Part shown: piece by piece, positions 7,764-16,334 of the stretch
How the letters are laid out: each line of letters begins with the position of its first letter
Position numbering within the stretch: the first letter of the stretch is position 1
Notes under the pieces: generated by a model
Told to the model about the DNA's origin: nothing
Databases searched by the model: none
What the model saw: only the letters and a program-made list of their open reading frames with translations
Source of the DNA: Burkholderiales bacterium
GTDB lineage: Bacteria > Pseudomonadota > Gammaproteobacteria > Burkholderiales > Burkholderiaceae_C
DNA: 64,000 nt
Reading direction: 5' to 3'
Assembly: GCA_016223165.1 (NCBI GenBank)
Contig: JACRPO010000002.1
Span: 124,001-188,000, forward strand
Program-made: the position numbers and the translations under genes

Positions 7764-9164
7764 TCAGCGCGGCAACATCGCCTCGCGCTCGTCGAGGTTC
7801 CAGGCACGCCGCTTGGCGACCTTCTCGGCGCGCGTCGGCGCCGGCTTCGAGGAAGTCACCAAGACCGGACAGACACTGTTGTCCGCGTGGTGCGCGGCGC
7901 TCACGAGCAACGGGTCGTCCAGCGCGCCGGTCGGGCGCGTGAAGTCTTCCGGCACGGGGCAGGTGGCGTCGAAGCCGTCGAAGAACCGGCCCTCGTTGCG
8001 CGCATTGGTCGACTCGAAGTTGATGGCGCTGTAGGTGATGCCGCAATAGCCCGCCGGCAGCGAACCCACCGGCTTGCCGAAGGTGGTGTCGCCGACGGTG
8101 ACGACCTGCACGTCGACACCACGCAGGCCGTTGATGACCTGCTCGCTCGCCGACGCCGTGCGTGGGCCCGTGAGCAGGTAGACCCGGGCCAGGCCCACAG
8201 CGTTGCTGCGGTTCTCGAAGCGGAAGGTCTGGTTGTTGGCGGCGGCGCGCTTGTCGTTGTAGAGCAGAGCCGTGTAGGTGCGCGCGCTGGCACCGGAGAA
8301 ACCGCGCCCTCCGGCGATATAGGAGGCGAGCGTCGCGCCCATCGAGACGAGGCCGCCGCCGTTGTAGCGCAGGTCGATGACCACGTCCTGCACGTTCTGG
8401 CTGCGGAAGAGCGCGAACGCGCTGTCGAGGCCGGAACCGGCCTGCGAGACCATGTCCTTCACCATCACGTAGCCCAGCAGGCGCCCGTTCGGCGTCGAGA
8501 CGACGCGCGCGCCGCTCACCGGCGTGAGGTTGAAGACCTTGGCCTCGACGACGACGGTGCGCGTGGCGCCGTTGCGGCGCAGTTGCAGGGTGAGGCGGTC
8601 GCCGGCCTGCGCCGCCGTCAGCACCGAATAGTCGTTGGCGACGATGAGCTCGGCGGCCGTGCGGCCATTGGCCGAGAGCACTTCGTCGCCGCGCTCCACG
8701 CCCTTCACGGCGGCGTCGCTCGCCGGCTCGACGTAGCGCACGTACAGCGCCTGCCCGCTCTGCACCTCGAAGCCGTTGACCGAGACGCCGTAGCCCATGG
8801 TGGCACCGTCGCCGAAGAAGCGGTTGAAGCTCTCGGTGCTCTCGCTGCGGCTGTAGGTGTCGCGCGGGAAGGCCGGATCGCTGCCGGTGTAGAGCAGCGC
8901 GTCGTAGTAGTCGAGCACGTCGGCGAACGAAGCCGGGTTCGGGCGCGGCGAGAGCCGGTACCAGAAGTACCAGTCGTTCATGAACGAGCCGAGCCAGTCC
9001 TTCTGCTGCGCCTGCGAACAGCCGTCGTCGTCGTAGCCGTTGCCTCCGCAACCGGAGAGAGCGGCGGCGAGAGCGACGGCCGCGCCCAGCGCGAGCAGGC
9101 GCCCCGCCACCCGGCGCAGCGGGTGGGCGAAGGGGCCGAAGGAGCGAGCGCTGGCGCTGGGCAT
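7764..9164 (-). CDS. S41-family (C-terminal processing) protease lipoprotein
   Basis: A 466-residue serine protease of the S41/tail-specific family, likely anchored as a lipoprotein. The signal peptide ends in the lipobox LSGC with Cys39. A PDZ-like region spans about 120-210 (VEPASDAAVKGVERGDEVLS). The catalytic part has VVIDLRYNGGGLVS at 261-274, the nucleophile in TASASEQV (Ser340) and the general-base lysine in TFGKPVGS (Lys364). It therefore looks active. It converges on guaC and is divergent from valS. Substrate unknown. The ATG at 9164 is chosen because residues upstream of it are not signal-like. Confidence 0.88.
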   Translation of the reverse strand: MPSASARSFGPFAHPLRRVAGRLLALGAAVALAAALSGCGGNGYDDDGCSQAQQKDWLGSFMNDWYFWYRLSPRPNPASFADVLDYYDALLYTGSDPAFPRDTYSRSESTESFNRFFGDGATMGYGVSVNGFEVQSGQALYVRYVEPASDAAVKGVERGDEVLSANGRTAAELIVANDYSVLTAAQAGDRLTLQLRRNGATRTVVVEAKVFNLTPVSGARVVSTPNGRLLGYVMVKDMVSQAGSGLDSAFALFRSQNVQDVVIDLRYNGGGLVSMGATLASYIAGGRGFSGASARTYTALLYNDKRAAANNQTFRFENRSNAVGLARVYLLTGPRTASASEQVINGLRGVDVQVVTVGDTTFGKPVGSLPAGYCGITYSAINFESTNARNEGRFFDGFDATCPVPEDFTRPTGALDDPLLVSAAHHADNSVCPVLVTSSKPAPTRAEKVAKRRAWNLDEREAMLPR

Positions 9165-9190
9165 GAGGCATCTCCACGGGGGGCCGGACC

Positions 9191-9245
9191 TACAATCGAA
9201 ACTCTTCCCGCCATGATTGCGTTGACACCCGCCCGCGTGGGTGTC
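9191..9245 (+). promoter_or_regulatory. valS promoter -10 and leader hairpin
   Basis: TACAAT at 9191-9196 predicts transcription start near 9203. A perfect 7-bp stem GACACCC (9224-9230) with GGGTGTC (9239-9245) follows, with an 8-base loop, 35 bases ahead of the valS ATG. No T-box features are present, and T-boxes are not expected in Proteobacteria. Confidence 0.35.
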
Positions 9246-9279
9246 GGCTTGTGACACCGCGCTCACCGCGCCTCTCGCC

Positions 9280-12159
9280 ATGACCACCGAGCTCGCCAAG
9301 TCCTTCGAACCCGCCGCCATCGAGGCCCGCTGGGGCCAAGCCTGGGGCGGAGCGAGCGTCTTCGCGCCGACGCTGGACCCGGCGCGGCCGTCGTTCAGCA
9401 TCCAGCTGCCGCCGCCCAACGTCACCGGCACGCTGCACATGGGGCACGCGTTCAACCAGACCATCATGGACGCGCTGACGCGCTACCACCGCATGCGCGG
9501 CCACAACACCCTTTGGCTGCCGGGCACCGACCATGCCGGCATCGCGACGCAGATCGTCGTCGAGCGCCAGTTGCAGGAGGCCGGCCTCGACCGGCACGAC
9601 CTCGGACGCAAGAACTTCGTCGCGCAGGTATGGGACTGGAAGGCGACCTCCGGCGCCACCATCACCAACCAGATGCGCCGCATGGGCGCGAGCGTCGACT
9701 GGTCGCGCGAGTACTTCACGATGGACGAGCGGTTGTCGACCATCGTCACCGAGACCTTCGTGCGGCTGTACGACGAGGGCCTCATCTACCGCGGCCAGCG
9801 CCTCGTGAGCTGGGATCCGCAGCTGAAGAGCGCCGTCTCCGACCTCGAGGTCGAGAGCGAGGAGGAGGACGGCTCCCTCTGGCACATCCGCTACCCGCTC
9901 GAAGACGGCAGCGGCCACCTCACGGTGGCCACGACGCGGCCCGAGACGATGCTGGGCGACACCGCGGTGATGGTGCATCCTCAAGACGACCGTTATGCCG
10001 CGCTCGTGGGCAAGCGCGTCCGGCTGCCGCTCGCCGAACGCCTGATTCCCGTCATCGCGGACGACCACGTCGACCGCGAGTTCGGCACCGGCGTCGTCAA
10101 GGTGACGCCGGCACACGACCACAACGACTACACCGTGGGCCAGCGGCATGGCCTGCCGATGATCGTCGTGCTGACGCTCGACGCGACGCTGAACGACAAC
10201 GTGCCGGCCGCCTACCGCGGCCTCGACCGCTTCGTCGCACGCAAGAAGATCGTCGCCGACCTCGACGCGCTCGGGCTGCTGGCCGAGACGAAAAAGCACC
10301 GCCTGACCGTGCCGCGCTGCGCCCGGACCGGGCAGGTGGTGGAACCGATGCTCACGCACCAGTGGTTCGTGGCGACGACGAAGCCGGGCGCGAACAGCAA
10401 GGACGGCAAGAGCATCGCCGAGCGTGCCATCGACGCCGTGAAGAGCGGCCAGGTGCGCTTCGTGCCCGAGCAATGGGTGAACACCTACAACCACTGGATG
10501 AACAACATCCAGGACTGGTGCATCAGCCGCCAGCTCTGGTGGGGGCACCAGATCCCGGCCTGGTACGGCACGGGCGGCGAGATCTTCGTCGGCCGCAGCG
10601 AAGACGAGGCACGCGAGCGCGCCGCCAGGGCCGGCTACGCCGGCCCGCTGACGCGCGACGAGGACGTGCTCGACACCTGGTACAGCTCGGCCCTGGTGCC
10701 CTTCTCGACGCTCGGCTGGCCCGAGACCACGGGGCGGGCCGCGCTCGAGCAGCAGCTCTTCCTGCCGAGCACGGTGCTCGTCACCGGCTTCGACATCATC
10801 TTCTTCTGGGTCGCCCGGATGATCATGATGACGACGCATTTCACCGGCCAGGTGCCCTTCCGCGACGTCTACATCCACGGCCTCGTGCGCGACGCGCACG
10901 GCCACAAGATGAGCAAGAGCGAGGGCAACGTGCTCGACCCGGTCGACCTGATCGACGGCATCGAGCTCGGTGCCCTGCTCGACAAGCGCAGCACGGGCCT
11001 GCGCAAGCCCGAGGCGGCGCCGCGCATCCGCAAGGACACCGAGCGGGAGTTTCCGCAGGGCATCCCGGCCTTCGGCGCCGACGCGCTGCGCTTCACGATG
11101 GCGAGCTACGCGACGCTCGGGCGCAACATCAACTTCGACACCAAGCGCTGCGAGGGTTATCGCAACTTCTGCAACAAGCTCTGGAACGCCAGCAAGTTCG
11201 TGCTGATGAACTGCGCCGGCAAGGACTGCGGCCTGGCCGAGCACACCAAGGCCGAATGCGCGCCGGGGCAGCCGTTCCACGGCTACCTGTCGTTCTCGAT
11301 GGCCGACCGCTGGATCACCGGCGAGTTGCAGCGCGTCGAGGCCGCAGTGGCGCAGGGCTTCGCGGAGTACCGGCTCGATAACGTGGCCAACACGATCTAC
11401 TCGTTCGTCTGGGACGAGTATTGCGACTGGTACCTCGAGATCGCGAAGGTGCAGCTGGCCGAGGCGGCGAAGAAGGGCTCGGAGTCTGCGCAGCGCGGCA
11501 CGCGCCGCACGCTCATCCGGGTGCTCGAGACGGTGCTGCGCCTGCTGCATCCCATCTCGCCCTTCATCACCGCCGAGCTCTGGGAGCACGTGGCGCCGGT
11601 GGCCGGGCGCAAGCCGGCGGGGGATGCGAGCATCGTCACCGCGCCCTACCCTGCGGCGCAGCTCGAGAAGGTCGATCCGGCCGCCGACGCGTGGATGGGA
11701 CGGCTGAAGGCGCTAATGCTCGAGGTGCGCCGCCTGCGCAGCGAGATGGGCCTGAACCCCGGCGAGCGTGTGCCGCTGCTGACGGTGGGCGATACCGCCT
11801 ATGTCGAGGCTGCGGCGCCGCTGCTGGCCACGCTGGCGCGCCTGACCGAGGTGCGCCGCCTGCCCGATGCCGCCGCCTTTGCCGCGGCCACGCAGGCCGC
11901 GCCGGTGGCTGTCGTCGGCGACGTGCGCCTGGCGCTCGAGGTGCGCATCGACGTCGCGGCCGAAACGGCCCGCCTCTCCAAGGAGGTGGCACGCCTGCAA
12001 GGCGAGATCACCAAGGCCGATGCCCGGCTCGGCAATGCGAGCTTCGTGCAGCGGGCGCCCGCCGCGGTGGTCGAGCAGGAACGGGCGCGCCTGGCGGACC
12101 ACCGCGCCGCGCTGGCGCGCCTGCAGGAACAACTGGAACGGCTGACCGCCGCGGCGTGA
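9280..12159 (+). CDS. valS: valyl-tRNA synthetase
   Basis: A 959-residue class I aminoacyl-tRNA synthetase that charges tRNA-Val. The HIGH motif is HMGH at 53-56 within [14 protein letters not shown], and the KMSKS motif is at about 543-547 ([10 protein letters not shown]). Other family marks are the GTDHAG element, editing-domain residues [13 protein letters not shown], and the C-terminal coiled coil ([20 protein letters not shown]) that grips tRNA. Length matches the bacterial family. The start is the ATG giving [19 protein letters not shown]. An insertion around [19 protein letters not shown] between KMSKS and the anticodon-binding domain is typical of Burkholderiales ValS. Confidence 0.97.
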   Translation: MTTELAKSFEPAAIEARWGQAWGGASVFAPTLDPARPSFSIQLPPPNVTGTLHMGHAFNQTIMDALTRYHRMRGHNTLWLPGTDHAGIATQIVVERQLQEAGLDRHDLGRKNFVAQVWDWKATSGATITNQMRRMGASVDWSREYFTMDERLSTIVTETFVRLYDEGLIYRGQRLVSWDPQLKSAVSDLEVESEEEDGSLWHIRYPLEDGSGHLTVATTRPETMLGDTAVMVHPQDDRYAALVGKRVRLPLAERLIPVIADDHVDREFGTGVVKVTPAHDHNDYTVGQRHGLPMIVVLTLDATLNDNVPAAYRGLDRFVARKKIVADLDALGLLAETKKHRLTVPRCARTGQVVEPMLTHQWFVATTKPGANSKDGKSIAERAIDAVKSGQVRFVPEQWVNTYNHWMNNIQDWCISRQLWWGHQIPAWYGTGGEIFVGRSEDEARERAARAGYAGPLTRDEDVLDTWYSSALVPFSTLGWPETTGRAALEQQLFLPSTVLVTGFDIIFFWVARMIMMTTHFTGQVPFRDVYIHGLVRDAHGHKMSKSEGNVLDPVDLIDGIELGALLDKRSTGLRKPEAAPRIRKDTEREFPQGIPAFGADALRFTMASYATLGRNINFDTKRCEGYRNFCNKLWNASKFVLMNCAGKDCGLAEHTKAECAPGQPFHGYLSFSMADRWITGELQRVEAAVAQGFAEYRLDNVANTIYSFVWDEYCDWYLEIAKVQLAEAAKKGSESAQRGTRRTLIRVLETVLRLLHPISPFITAELWEHVAPVAGRKPAGDASIVTAPYPAAQLEKVDPAADAWMGRLKALMLEVRRLRSEMGLNPGERVPLLTVGDTAYVEAAAPLLATLARLTEVRRLPDAAAFAAATQAAPVAVVGDVRLALEVRIDVAAETARLSKEVARLQGEITKADARLGNASFVQRAPAAVVEQERARLADHRAALARLQEQLERLTAAA

Positions 12160-12171
12160 GCCGGGTGCCGG

Positions 12172-12194
12172 GTGCTCACGCGGCGCGTGAGCAC
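12172..12194. terminator. perfect 10-bp hairpin between convergent valS and tusA-like gene
   Basis: GTGCTCACGC and GCGTGAGCAC form a perfect 10-bp stem with a 3-base loop just after valS. There is no T-tract, so it could act as a processing or stability stem for either gene rather than as a classical terminator. Confidence 0.45.
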
Positions 12195-12248
12195 CGAGGT
12201 CGGCGGCGGCGCGGCCCCGGCCGCAAGAGCCACCGCGCCCGCCAGCGC

Positions 12249-12482
12249 CTAGCGCCGGCGCAGCACGTGGATGAACTCGCCGCCCGCGTTGCTCTGGCCG
12301 ATGAGGTCGTTGCCGGTCTGGCGCGCGAAGGCCTGGAAGTCGCGCACCGAGCCCGGGTCGGTGCTGACCACCCGCAGCACGTCGCCGCTGCCCATCTCCG
12401 CCAAGGCCTTCTTGGCCTTCAGGATGGGCAGGGGGCAGTTCAGGCCCCGGGTGTCGAGCTCGCGTGGTTCGGCTGCTGGCAT
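12249..12482 (-). CDS. TusA/SirA-family sulfurtransferase
   Basis: A 77-residue sulfur carrier of the TusA (SirA/YedF) family. The conserved CPxP motif is in LNCPLPILKAKKAL, with the persulfide-carrying cysteine at 16. Such proteins relay sulfur for tRNA thiolation, molybdenum cofactor or sulfur metabolism. It is the last gene of a likely cysM-NUDIX-tusA operon (12-base gap), and the link to cysteine synthesis fits a sulfur-handling role. It also has its own TAGAAT box three bases before the likely transcription start. Whether it is TusA proper or a paralogue cannot be told from sequence alone. Confidence 0.9.
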   Translation of the reverse strand: MPAAEPRELDTRGLNCPLPILKAKKALAEMGSGDVLRVVSTDPGSVRDFQAFARQTGNDLIGQSNAGGEFIHVLRRR

Positions 12483-12491
12483 GGTGGGGCG

Positions 12492-12497
12492 ATTCTA
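12492..12497 (-). promoter_or_regulatory. -10 element TAGAAT for the tusA-like gene
   Basis: TAGAAT on the minus strand overlaps the stop codon of the NUDIX gene. Predicted transcription start at about 12485 leaves only three bases before the ATG, a near-leaderless arrangement like that of uvrD. Confidence 0.4.
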
Positions 12498-13022
12498 GAG
12501 GTCGATGAAGCGGGGCTCGTGCCCGCGCGCACGTAGCCATTTCGCCAGCGCCATGCCGGTGCCGGCTCGCCAGCAGCGGATGTCGGCCGGCGCGAAGAGC
12601 TTGTACTCGGCCAGTTCCGGCGACAGGCTGATCTCGCCGCGCGCCTGCGCGTGGTAGGCGATGATGACCTGGTTCATGCGCTGGAAATCGTAGACCCCGA
12701 CGAGGTCGAGCGCCTGCACGTCGAGCGAGGTCTCCTCGGCCACCTCGCGCCGGATGCCCTCTTCCGGCGTCTCGCCGGCCTCCATGAAGCCGGTGATGAG
12801 CGCGAACATGCGCCCGGGCCAGGCGGCATTGCGCGCCAGCAGCACGCGGCCTTCACGGTCGGTGCACTCGATGATCGCCGCCAGCACCGGCGTCGGGTTG
12901 TTCCAGTGCGTCCAGTGGCAGGCCGGGCAGCGCAGCCGGCTCCTGGGCCCGCCGTCCTCCTGCGCCTCGAGATGGGCCAGCGGCGCGGCGCAACTCGGGC
13001 AGTACTTGTAGCTGGCGCTCAT
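12495..13022 (-). CDS. NUDIX hydrolase with N-terminal zinc ribbon
   Basis: A 175-residue NUDIX hydrolase. Four cysteines at the N-terminus (CPSCAAPL and LRCPACHW) form a NudC-like zinc ribbon. The Nudix box reads GFMEAGETPEEGIRREVAEE followed by TSLDV, carrying the REVAEE metal-binding core. The region VYDFQRMNQVIIAYHAQARG resembles the family that includes NADH/ADP-ribose pyrophosphatases, but full-length NudC is longer (about 260), so this is a compact relative of uncertain substrate. It starts 14 bases after cysM and ends 12 before the tusA-like gene. The ATG giving MSASYKYCPSCAAP is clear. Confidence 0.88.
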   Translation of the reverse strand: MSASYKYCPSCAAPLAHLEAQEDGGPRSRLRCPACHWTHWNNPTPVLAAIIECTDREGRVLLARNAAWPGRMFALITGFMEAGETPEEGIRREVAEETSLDVQALDLVGVYDFQRMNQVIIAYHAQARGEISLSPELAEYKLFAPADIRCWRAGTGMALAKWLRARGHEPRFIDL

Positions 13023-13036
13023 CGGTTGCGCCGCGC

Positions 13037-13948
13037 TCAGGCCGGGAAGACACCGGTCGAGAGATAGCGGTCGCCGCGGTCGCAGACGACGAAGACGATG
13101 ACCGCGTCGCGCACCGTGGCGGCGATCTGCAGCGCCACCCAGCAGGCGCCGGCGGCCGAGATGCCACCGAAGAGGCCTTCCTCGCGCGCCAGGCGGCGCG
13201 CCATCTCCTCGGCGTCGGCCTGGCTCACGAGCACGAGCTCGTCGACGTGGCTCGGGTCGTAGATCTTCGGCAGGTAGGCCTCGGGCCATTTGCGAATGCC
13301 CGGGATGCGCGAGCCCTCGGCCGGCTGCGCGCCGACGATGCGCACGGCCGGGTTCTTCTCCTTCAGGAAGCGCGAGACGCCGGTGATGGTGCCGGTGGTG
13401 CCCATCGCGCTCACGAAGTGCGTGACGCGCCCGCCGGTGTCGGCCCAGACCTCGGGGCCGGTGGTCTCGTAGTGCACGCGCGGGTTGTCGGCATTGGCGA
13501 ACTGGTCGAGCACGCGGCCCTTGCCTTCGCGCTGCATCTGCTCGGCCAGGTCGCGCGCGTACTCCATGCCGCCGCTCTTGGGCGTGAGGATGAGCTCGGC
13601 GCCGAACGCCTTCATCGTCTGCGCGCGCTCGATCGACAGGTCCTCCGGCATGATCAGCACCATGCGGTAGCCGCGGATCGCCGCCGCCATCGCCAGGGCG
13701 ATGCCGGTGTTTCCGGAAGTGGCCTCGATGAGGGTGTCGCCCGGGCGGATGTCGCCGCGCTCCTGGGCCCGGGCGATCATGCTGATGGCCGGGCGGTCCT
13801 TCACCGAGCCGGCCGGGTTGTTGCCTTCGAGCTTGCCGAGGATGACGTTGCCGCGCGGCGCACCCAGCGCTCCGGGCAGCCGCTGCAGGCGCACGAGCGG
13901 CGTGCCGCCGATGGCGTCTTCGAGGGTCTTCCAGGCCGGTTCGGGCAT
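13037..13948 (-). CDS. cysM: cysteine synthase B (O-acetylserine sulfhydrylase)
   Basis: A 303-residue PLP enzyme that makes cysteine from O-acetyl-L-serine (or from O-phosphoserine in some relatives) and sulfide or thiosulfate. The PLP lysine is Lys50 in NNPAGSVKDRP, the substrate loop is EATSGNTGIALA, and the glycine loop is SAMGTTGTITG. The end RYLSTGVFPA and length match CysM rather than CysK. AAGGAG lies seven bases before the ATG. It leads a cysM-NUDIX-tusA operon. Upstream, on the plus strand, are a short tandem repeat and a tRNA gene. Confidence 0.95.
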   Translation of the reverse strand: MPEPAWKTLEDAIGGTPLVRLQRLPGALGAPRGNVILGKLEGNNPAGSVKDRPAISMIARAQERGDIRPGDTLIEATSGNTGIALAMAAAIRGYRMVLIMPEDLSIERAQTMKAFGAELILTPKSGGMEYARDLAEQMQREGKGRVLDQFANADNPRVHYETTGPEVWADTGGRVTHFVSAMGTTGTITGVSRFLKEKNPAVRIVGAQPAEGSRIPGIRKWPEAYLPKIYDPSHVDELVLVSQADAEEMARRLAREEGLFGGISAAGACWVALQIAATVRDAVIVFVVCDRGDRYLSTGVFPA

Positions 13949-14055
13949 CCGTCACTCCTTGCTCGGCGGCATTGTCGCAGCGCGCGGCAGCTCGCCCGAA
14001 GTCATGGAAATGCAGGCCGCGCGCAGCCTCCCGAATGCCCTCGCACGCCCTCGAC

Positions 14056-14115
14056 GTGCGCCCTTGTGTGCGCCCTTGTGTACGCCCTGATGTACGCCCT
14101 CGAGTCCGCCCCCGC
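14056..14115. repeat. five-unit 12-bp tandem repeat
   Basis: Units of 12 bases built on GTGCGCCCTTGT begin at 14056, 14068, 14080, 14092 and 14104. The first two are identical; the others diverge (GTACGCCCTGAT, GTACGCCCTCGA, GTCCGCCCCCGC). The array lies in the gap between cysM and tRNA-Leu. The period is a multiple of three and open frames cross it, but I see no start signal or family match, so it is annotated as non-coding. Confidence 0.8.
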
Positions 14116-14155
14116 GCAAGCGCCCGGCCGCATCGCCCGAGGAGGCGAACCCGCG

Positions 14156-14164
14156 TGTGATAAT
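14156..14164 (+). promoter_or_regulatory. extended -10 promoter for tRNA-Leu
   Basis: TGTGATAAT is an extended -10 element (TG one base before GATAAT). Predicted start is about 50 bases before the tRNA. A small CCGCG/CGCGG stem at 14165-14181 follows. Confidence 0.5.
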
Positions 14165-14220
14165 CCGCGCCGCTTTCGCGGACCCGATGCCTCGGCGACA
14201 CCCAGGCGGAGGGACCGGCG

Positions 14221-14305
14221 GCCCGCGTGACGAAATCGGTAGACGTAGCGGACTCAAAATCCGCCGCCGCAAGGCGTGCCAGTTCGAGTCTGGCCGCGGG
14301 CACCA
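14221..14305 (+). tRNA. tRNA-Leu (anticodon CAA)
   Basis: Class II tRNA of 85 bases. Acceptor arms GCCCGCG and CGCGGGC pair fully. The anticodon stem GCGGA/TCCGC encloses CTCAAAA, giving anticodon CAA (codon UUG). The long variable arm is CGCC-GCAA-GGCG, as expected for leucine. The T-arm GCCAG-TTCGAGT-CTGGC is intact and CCA is encoded. Confidence 0.96.
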
Positions 14306-14431
14306 CCAGAGAGGCTCCAGGACGCCCGCGAGCGTGCCTGCCCCACAAGACGCATTCCCCCTCCCCCGCGCGCCCGAACCGCCCCGACCCGCCCGAGCCG
14401 CCGTTCGCGACGCCGACCCAGCCGCCCCCTC

Positions 14432-15016
14432 ATGCCGCAGATGCCGCCCGCCACCAAGACACTGCTGCTCGTCTGCGTGGCCATGTTCTGCCTCGACCAG
14501 CTCGTGCCGCTGCTGCGGCTGTTCGCGCTCTTCCCGCTCGCCAGCGGCCTGTTCTGGCCGTGGCAGGTGCTGACCTACGCCTTCCTGCACGGCGACCCCT
14601 TCCACCTGTTCTTCAACATGCTCGGGCTGTGGATGTTCGGCTCCGAGCTCGAGCGCCTGTGGGGCCCGCGTCGCTATCTGCTGTTCCTGCTCGCCGGCGT
14701 TCTGGCCGCCGCGGCGGCCCAGTTGCTCGTGTCCATGATGATGGGCTGGCGCGACCCGATGGTTGGCGCTTCCGGGGGCCTCTTCGCGCTGCTGCTCGCC
14801 TACGGCATGCTGTTCCCGAACCGCGTCATCATGCCGCTGTTCCCGCCCATCCCGATGAAGGCGCGCACCTTCGTCATCGTCTTCGGCGTGCTCGAACTGG
14901 TGCTGGGCCTTTCCGGTTCGCGCGGTGTCGCGCACTTCGCGCACCTCGGCGGCATGGTGGGCGGCTTCCTGATGATTCGCTACTGGCGCGGGCAGCCGCC
15001 GTTCGGGCGCCGTTAG
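14432..15016 (+). CDS. rhomboid family intramembrane serine protease
   Basis: A 194-residue integral membrane protein with six predicted membrane helices, the minimal rhomboid core. The catalytic serine is Ser114 in GASGG and the catalytic histidine is His171 in HFAHLGG. The oxyanion-side residues are in DPFHLFFNMLGLWMFG (His58, Asn62). It would cleave membrane proteins within the bilayer; substrates cannot be predicted. It starts 126 bases after tRNA-Leu, and a second in-frame ATG lies nine bases later. The family length and both active-site residues suggest an active enzyme. Confidence 0.92.
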   Translation: MPQMPPATKTLLLVCVAMFCLDQLVPLLRLFALFPLASGLFWPWQVLTYAFLHGDPFHLFFNMLGLWMFGSELERLWGPRRYLLFLLAGVLAAAAAQLLVSMMMGWRDPMVGASGGLFALLLAYGMLFPNRVIMPLFPPIPMKARTFVIVFGVLELVLGLSGSRGVAHFAHLGGMVGGFLMIRYWRGQPPFGRR

Positions 15017-15030
15017 GCACCCGGGCGCCA

Positions 15031-15049
15031 CGCTCGCGCAGGGCGAGCG
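15031..15049. terminator. hairpin after rhomboid gene
   Basis: CGCTCGC and GCGAGCG form a 7-bp stem with a 5-base loop, 15 bases after the rhomboid stop codon. No adjacent T-tract, so terminator function is uncertain. Confidence 0.35.
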
Positions 15050-15168
15050 AAGCGCGCAAATCGGCACACCAGTTTCTTGCACCCCCGCGGTCGCGAGGCG
15101 GTGTCCAGTTGCCATCGTGCGGGCAACGGCGCATGCTTTCGGCCAACGGTCATCGAAGGGGGCGCGCG

Positions 15169-16296
15169 ATGATGAGCCTGTTTTCCTTGCGCGGCGCAAC
15201 GGCGCCGCACGGGCCCCTGGCGCCGAGGTCGCCGAGGGCGCCGGGGGCGCAGCGGACGGTGAACGTGCGGCACGCCGCGCAGGCCCTGTTCGCGCTGGTG
15301 GTGCTGCTCGCCGGCGGCCTGGCCGCCACCGCGGCCCGGGCACAGGCGAGCGCGATCGAGGTGCAGAGCAGGGCCCTGGCGCGCGCCAGCGATGCCGTCG
15401 TCGGCATCCGGGCCACGGCGGTCGAAGGGGCACGCTCGGCCAGCACGCTCGGGCGCGAGCGCGAGGGCTCGGGCGTCGTCATCACCGGCGACGGCCTCGT
15501 GCTCACCATCGGCTACCTCGTGCTCGAGGCCGAAAACGTGGAGATCCGACCCGACGACGGCCGTCGCATCCCGGCGCGCATCGTCGCGTATGACGTCGCG
15601 ACAGGCTTCGGCCTCGTGCAGGCCCTGGCGCCGCTGCGCATCGAGCCGGCGCCCTTCGGCACTTCGTCTTCCGCCACGCGCGAGGAGCCCCTCATGGTGG
15701 CCAGCGGCGGCGACGACGGCACGGTCAGCATGGCGCGGCTGCTGTCACGCCGCGCCTTCTCCGGCTACTGGGAATACCACATCGACGACGCGCTCTTCAC
15801 CGCGCCGCCGCGCCGCGATCACAGCGGCGCCGGGCTCTTCAACGGCCGCGGCGAGCTGCTGGGCATCGGCTCGCTCTTCGTCAGCGACGCCGCCGGGTCG
15901 GAGGCGCCGGGCGGCGCGCGCTCGCCGGGCAACATGTTCGTGCCCGTGGACCTGCTCAAGCCCATCCTCGGCGAACTGCGCGAGCGCGGCGCTTCGCGCG
16001 CCAGCGCGCGCGCCTGGATGGGCCTGAACTGCGTCGAGCGCGACGGCGAGGTGCGTGTGGCGCGGGTCAACGACGACAGCCCCGCCGACGTGGCCGGACT
16101 GCAGGCCGGCGATCGCATCATGCGCATCGACGGCGCGGCCGTCGGCGGCCTGGCCCAGCTCTACCGGGCGCTTTGGGCGGGCGGCGCGCCCGAGCGCGCC
16201 GTGACGCTGGAGATCCTGCGCGAGGGACGGCCGCAGAACATCGTCGTGCAGACGGTCGACCGCGCCAAGACCTTGCGCCGCGCCGAGGGCGTCTGA
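15169..16296 (+). CDS. HtrA-like exported protein with degenerate protease domain and PDZ
   Basis: A 375-residue protein with an N-terminal signal or anchor segment (residues 35-57), a trypsin-like S1C domain (about 65-265) and a PDZ domain (about 283-365). Alignment by eye to DegP shows the histidine position as Tyr116 (LTIGYLVLEAE in place of the usual TNxHVV), the aspartate position as Gly146 (DVATGFGLVQ in place of DxxxDLA), while the nucleophile region DHSGAGLFN keeps Ser219. Two of three triad residues are missing, so proteolysis is unlikely; a scaffold or sensing role is an inference. GAAGGG precedes the double ATG. Stands alone, convergent with the epimerase-like gene. Confidence 0.85.
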   Translation: MMSLFSLRGATAPHGPLAPRSPRAPGAQRTVNVRHAAQALFALVVLLAGGLAATAARAQASAIEVQSRALARASDAVVGIRATAVEGARSASTLGREREGSGVVITGDGLVLTIGYLVLEAENVEIRPDDGRRIPARIVAYDVATGFGLVQALAPLRIEPAPFGTSSSATREEPLMVASGGDDGTVSMARLLSRRAFSGYWEYHIDDALFTAPPRRDHSGAGLFNGRGELLGIGSLFVSDAAGSEAPGGARSPGNMFVPVDLLKPILGELRERGASRASARAWMGLNCVERDGEVRVARVNDDSPADVAGLQAGDRIMRIDGAAVGGLAQLYRALWAGGAPERAVTLEILREGRPQNIVVQTVDRAKTLRRAEGV

Positions 16297-16334
16297 CCCG
16301 ACCCCGGCGGGCCGACCGCCGTGCCGTCTTCCGA

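Noticed and set aside
9191-9245. valS leader considered as a T-box
   Set aside because: No specifier loop or T-box sequence, and the element is not expected in Betaproteobacteria.
14056-14115. Tandem repeat considered as a CRISPR array
   Set aside because: Units are 12 bases with no spacers and no cas genes nearby.
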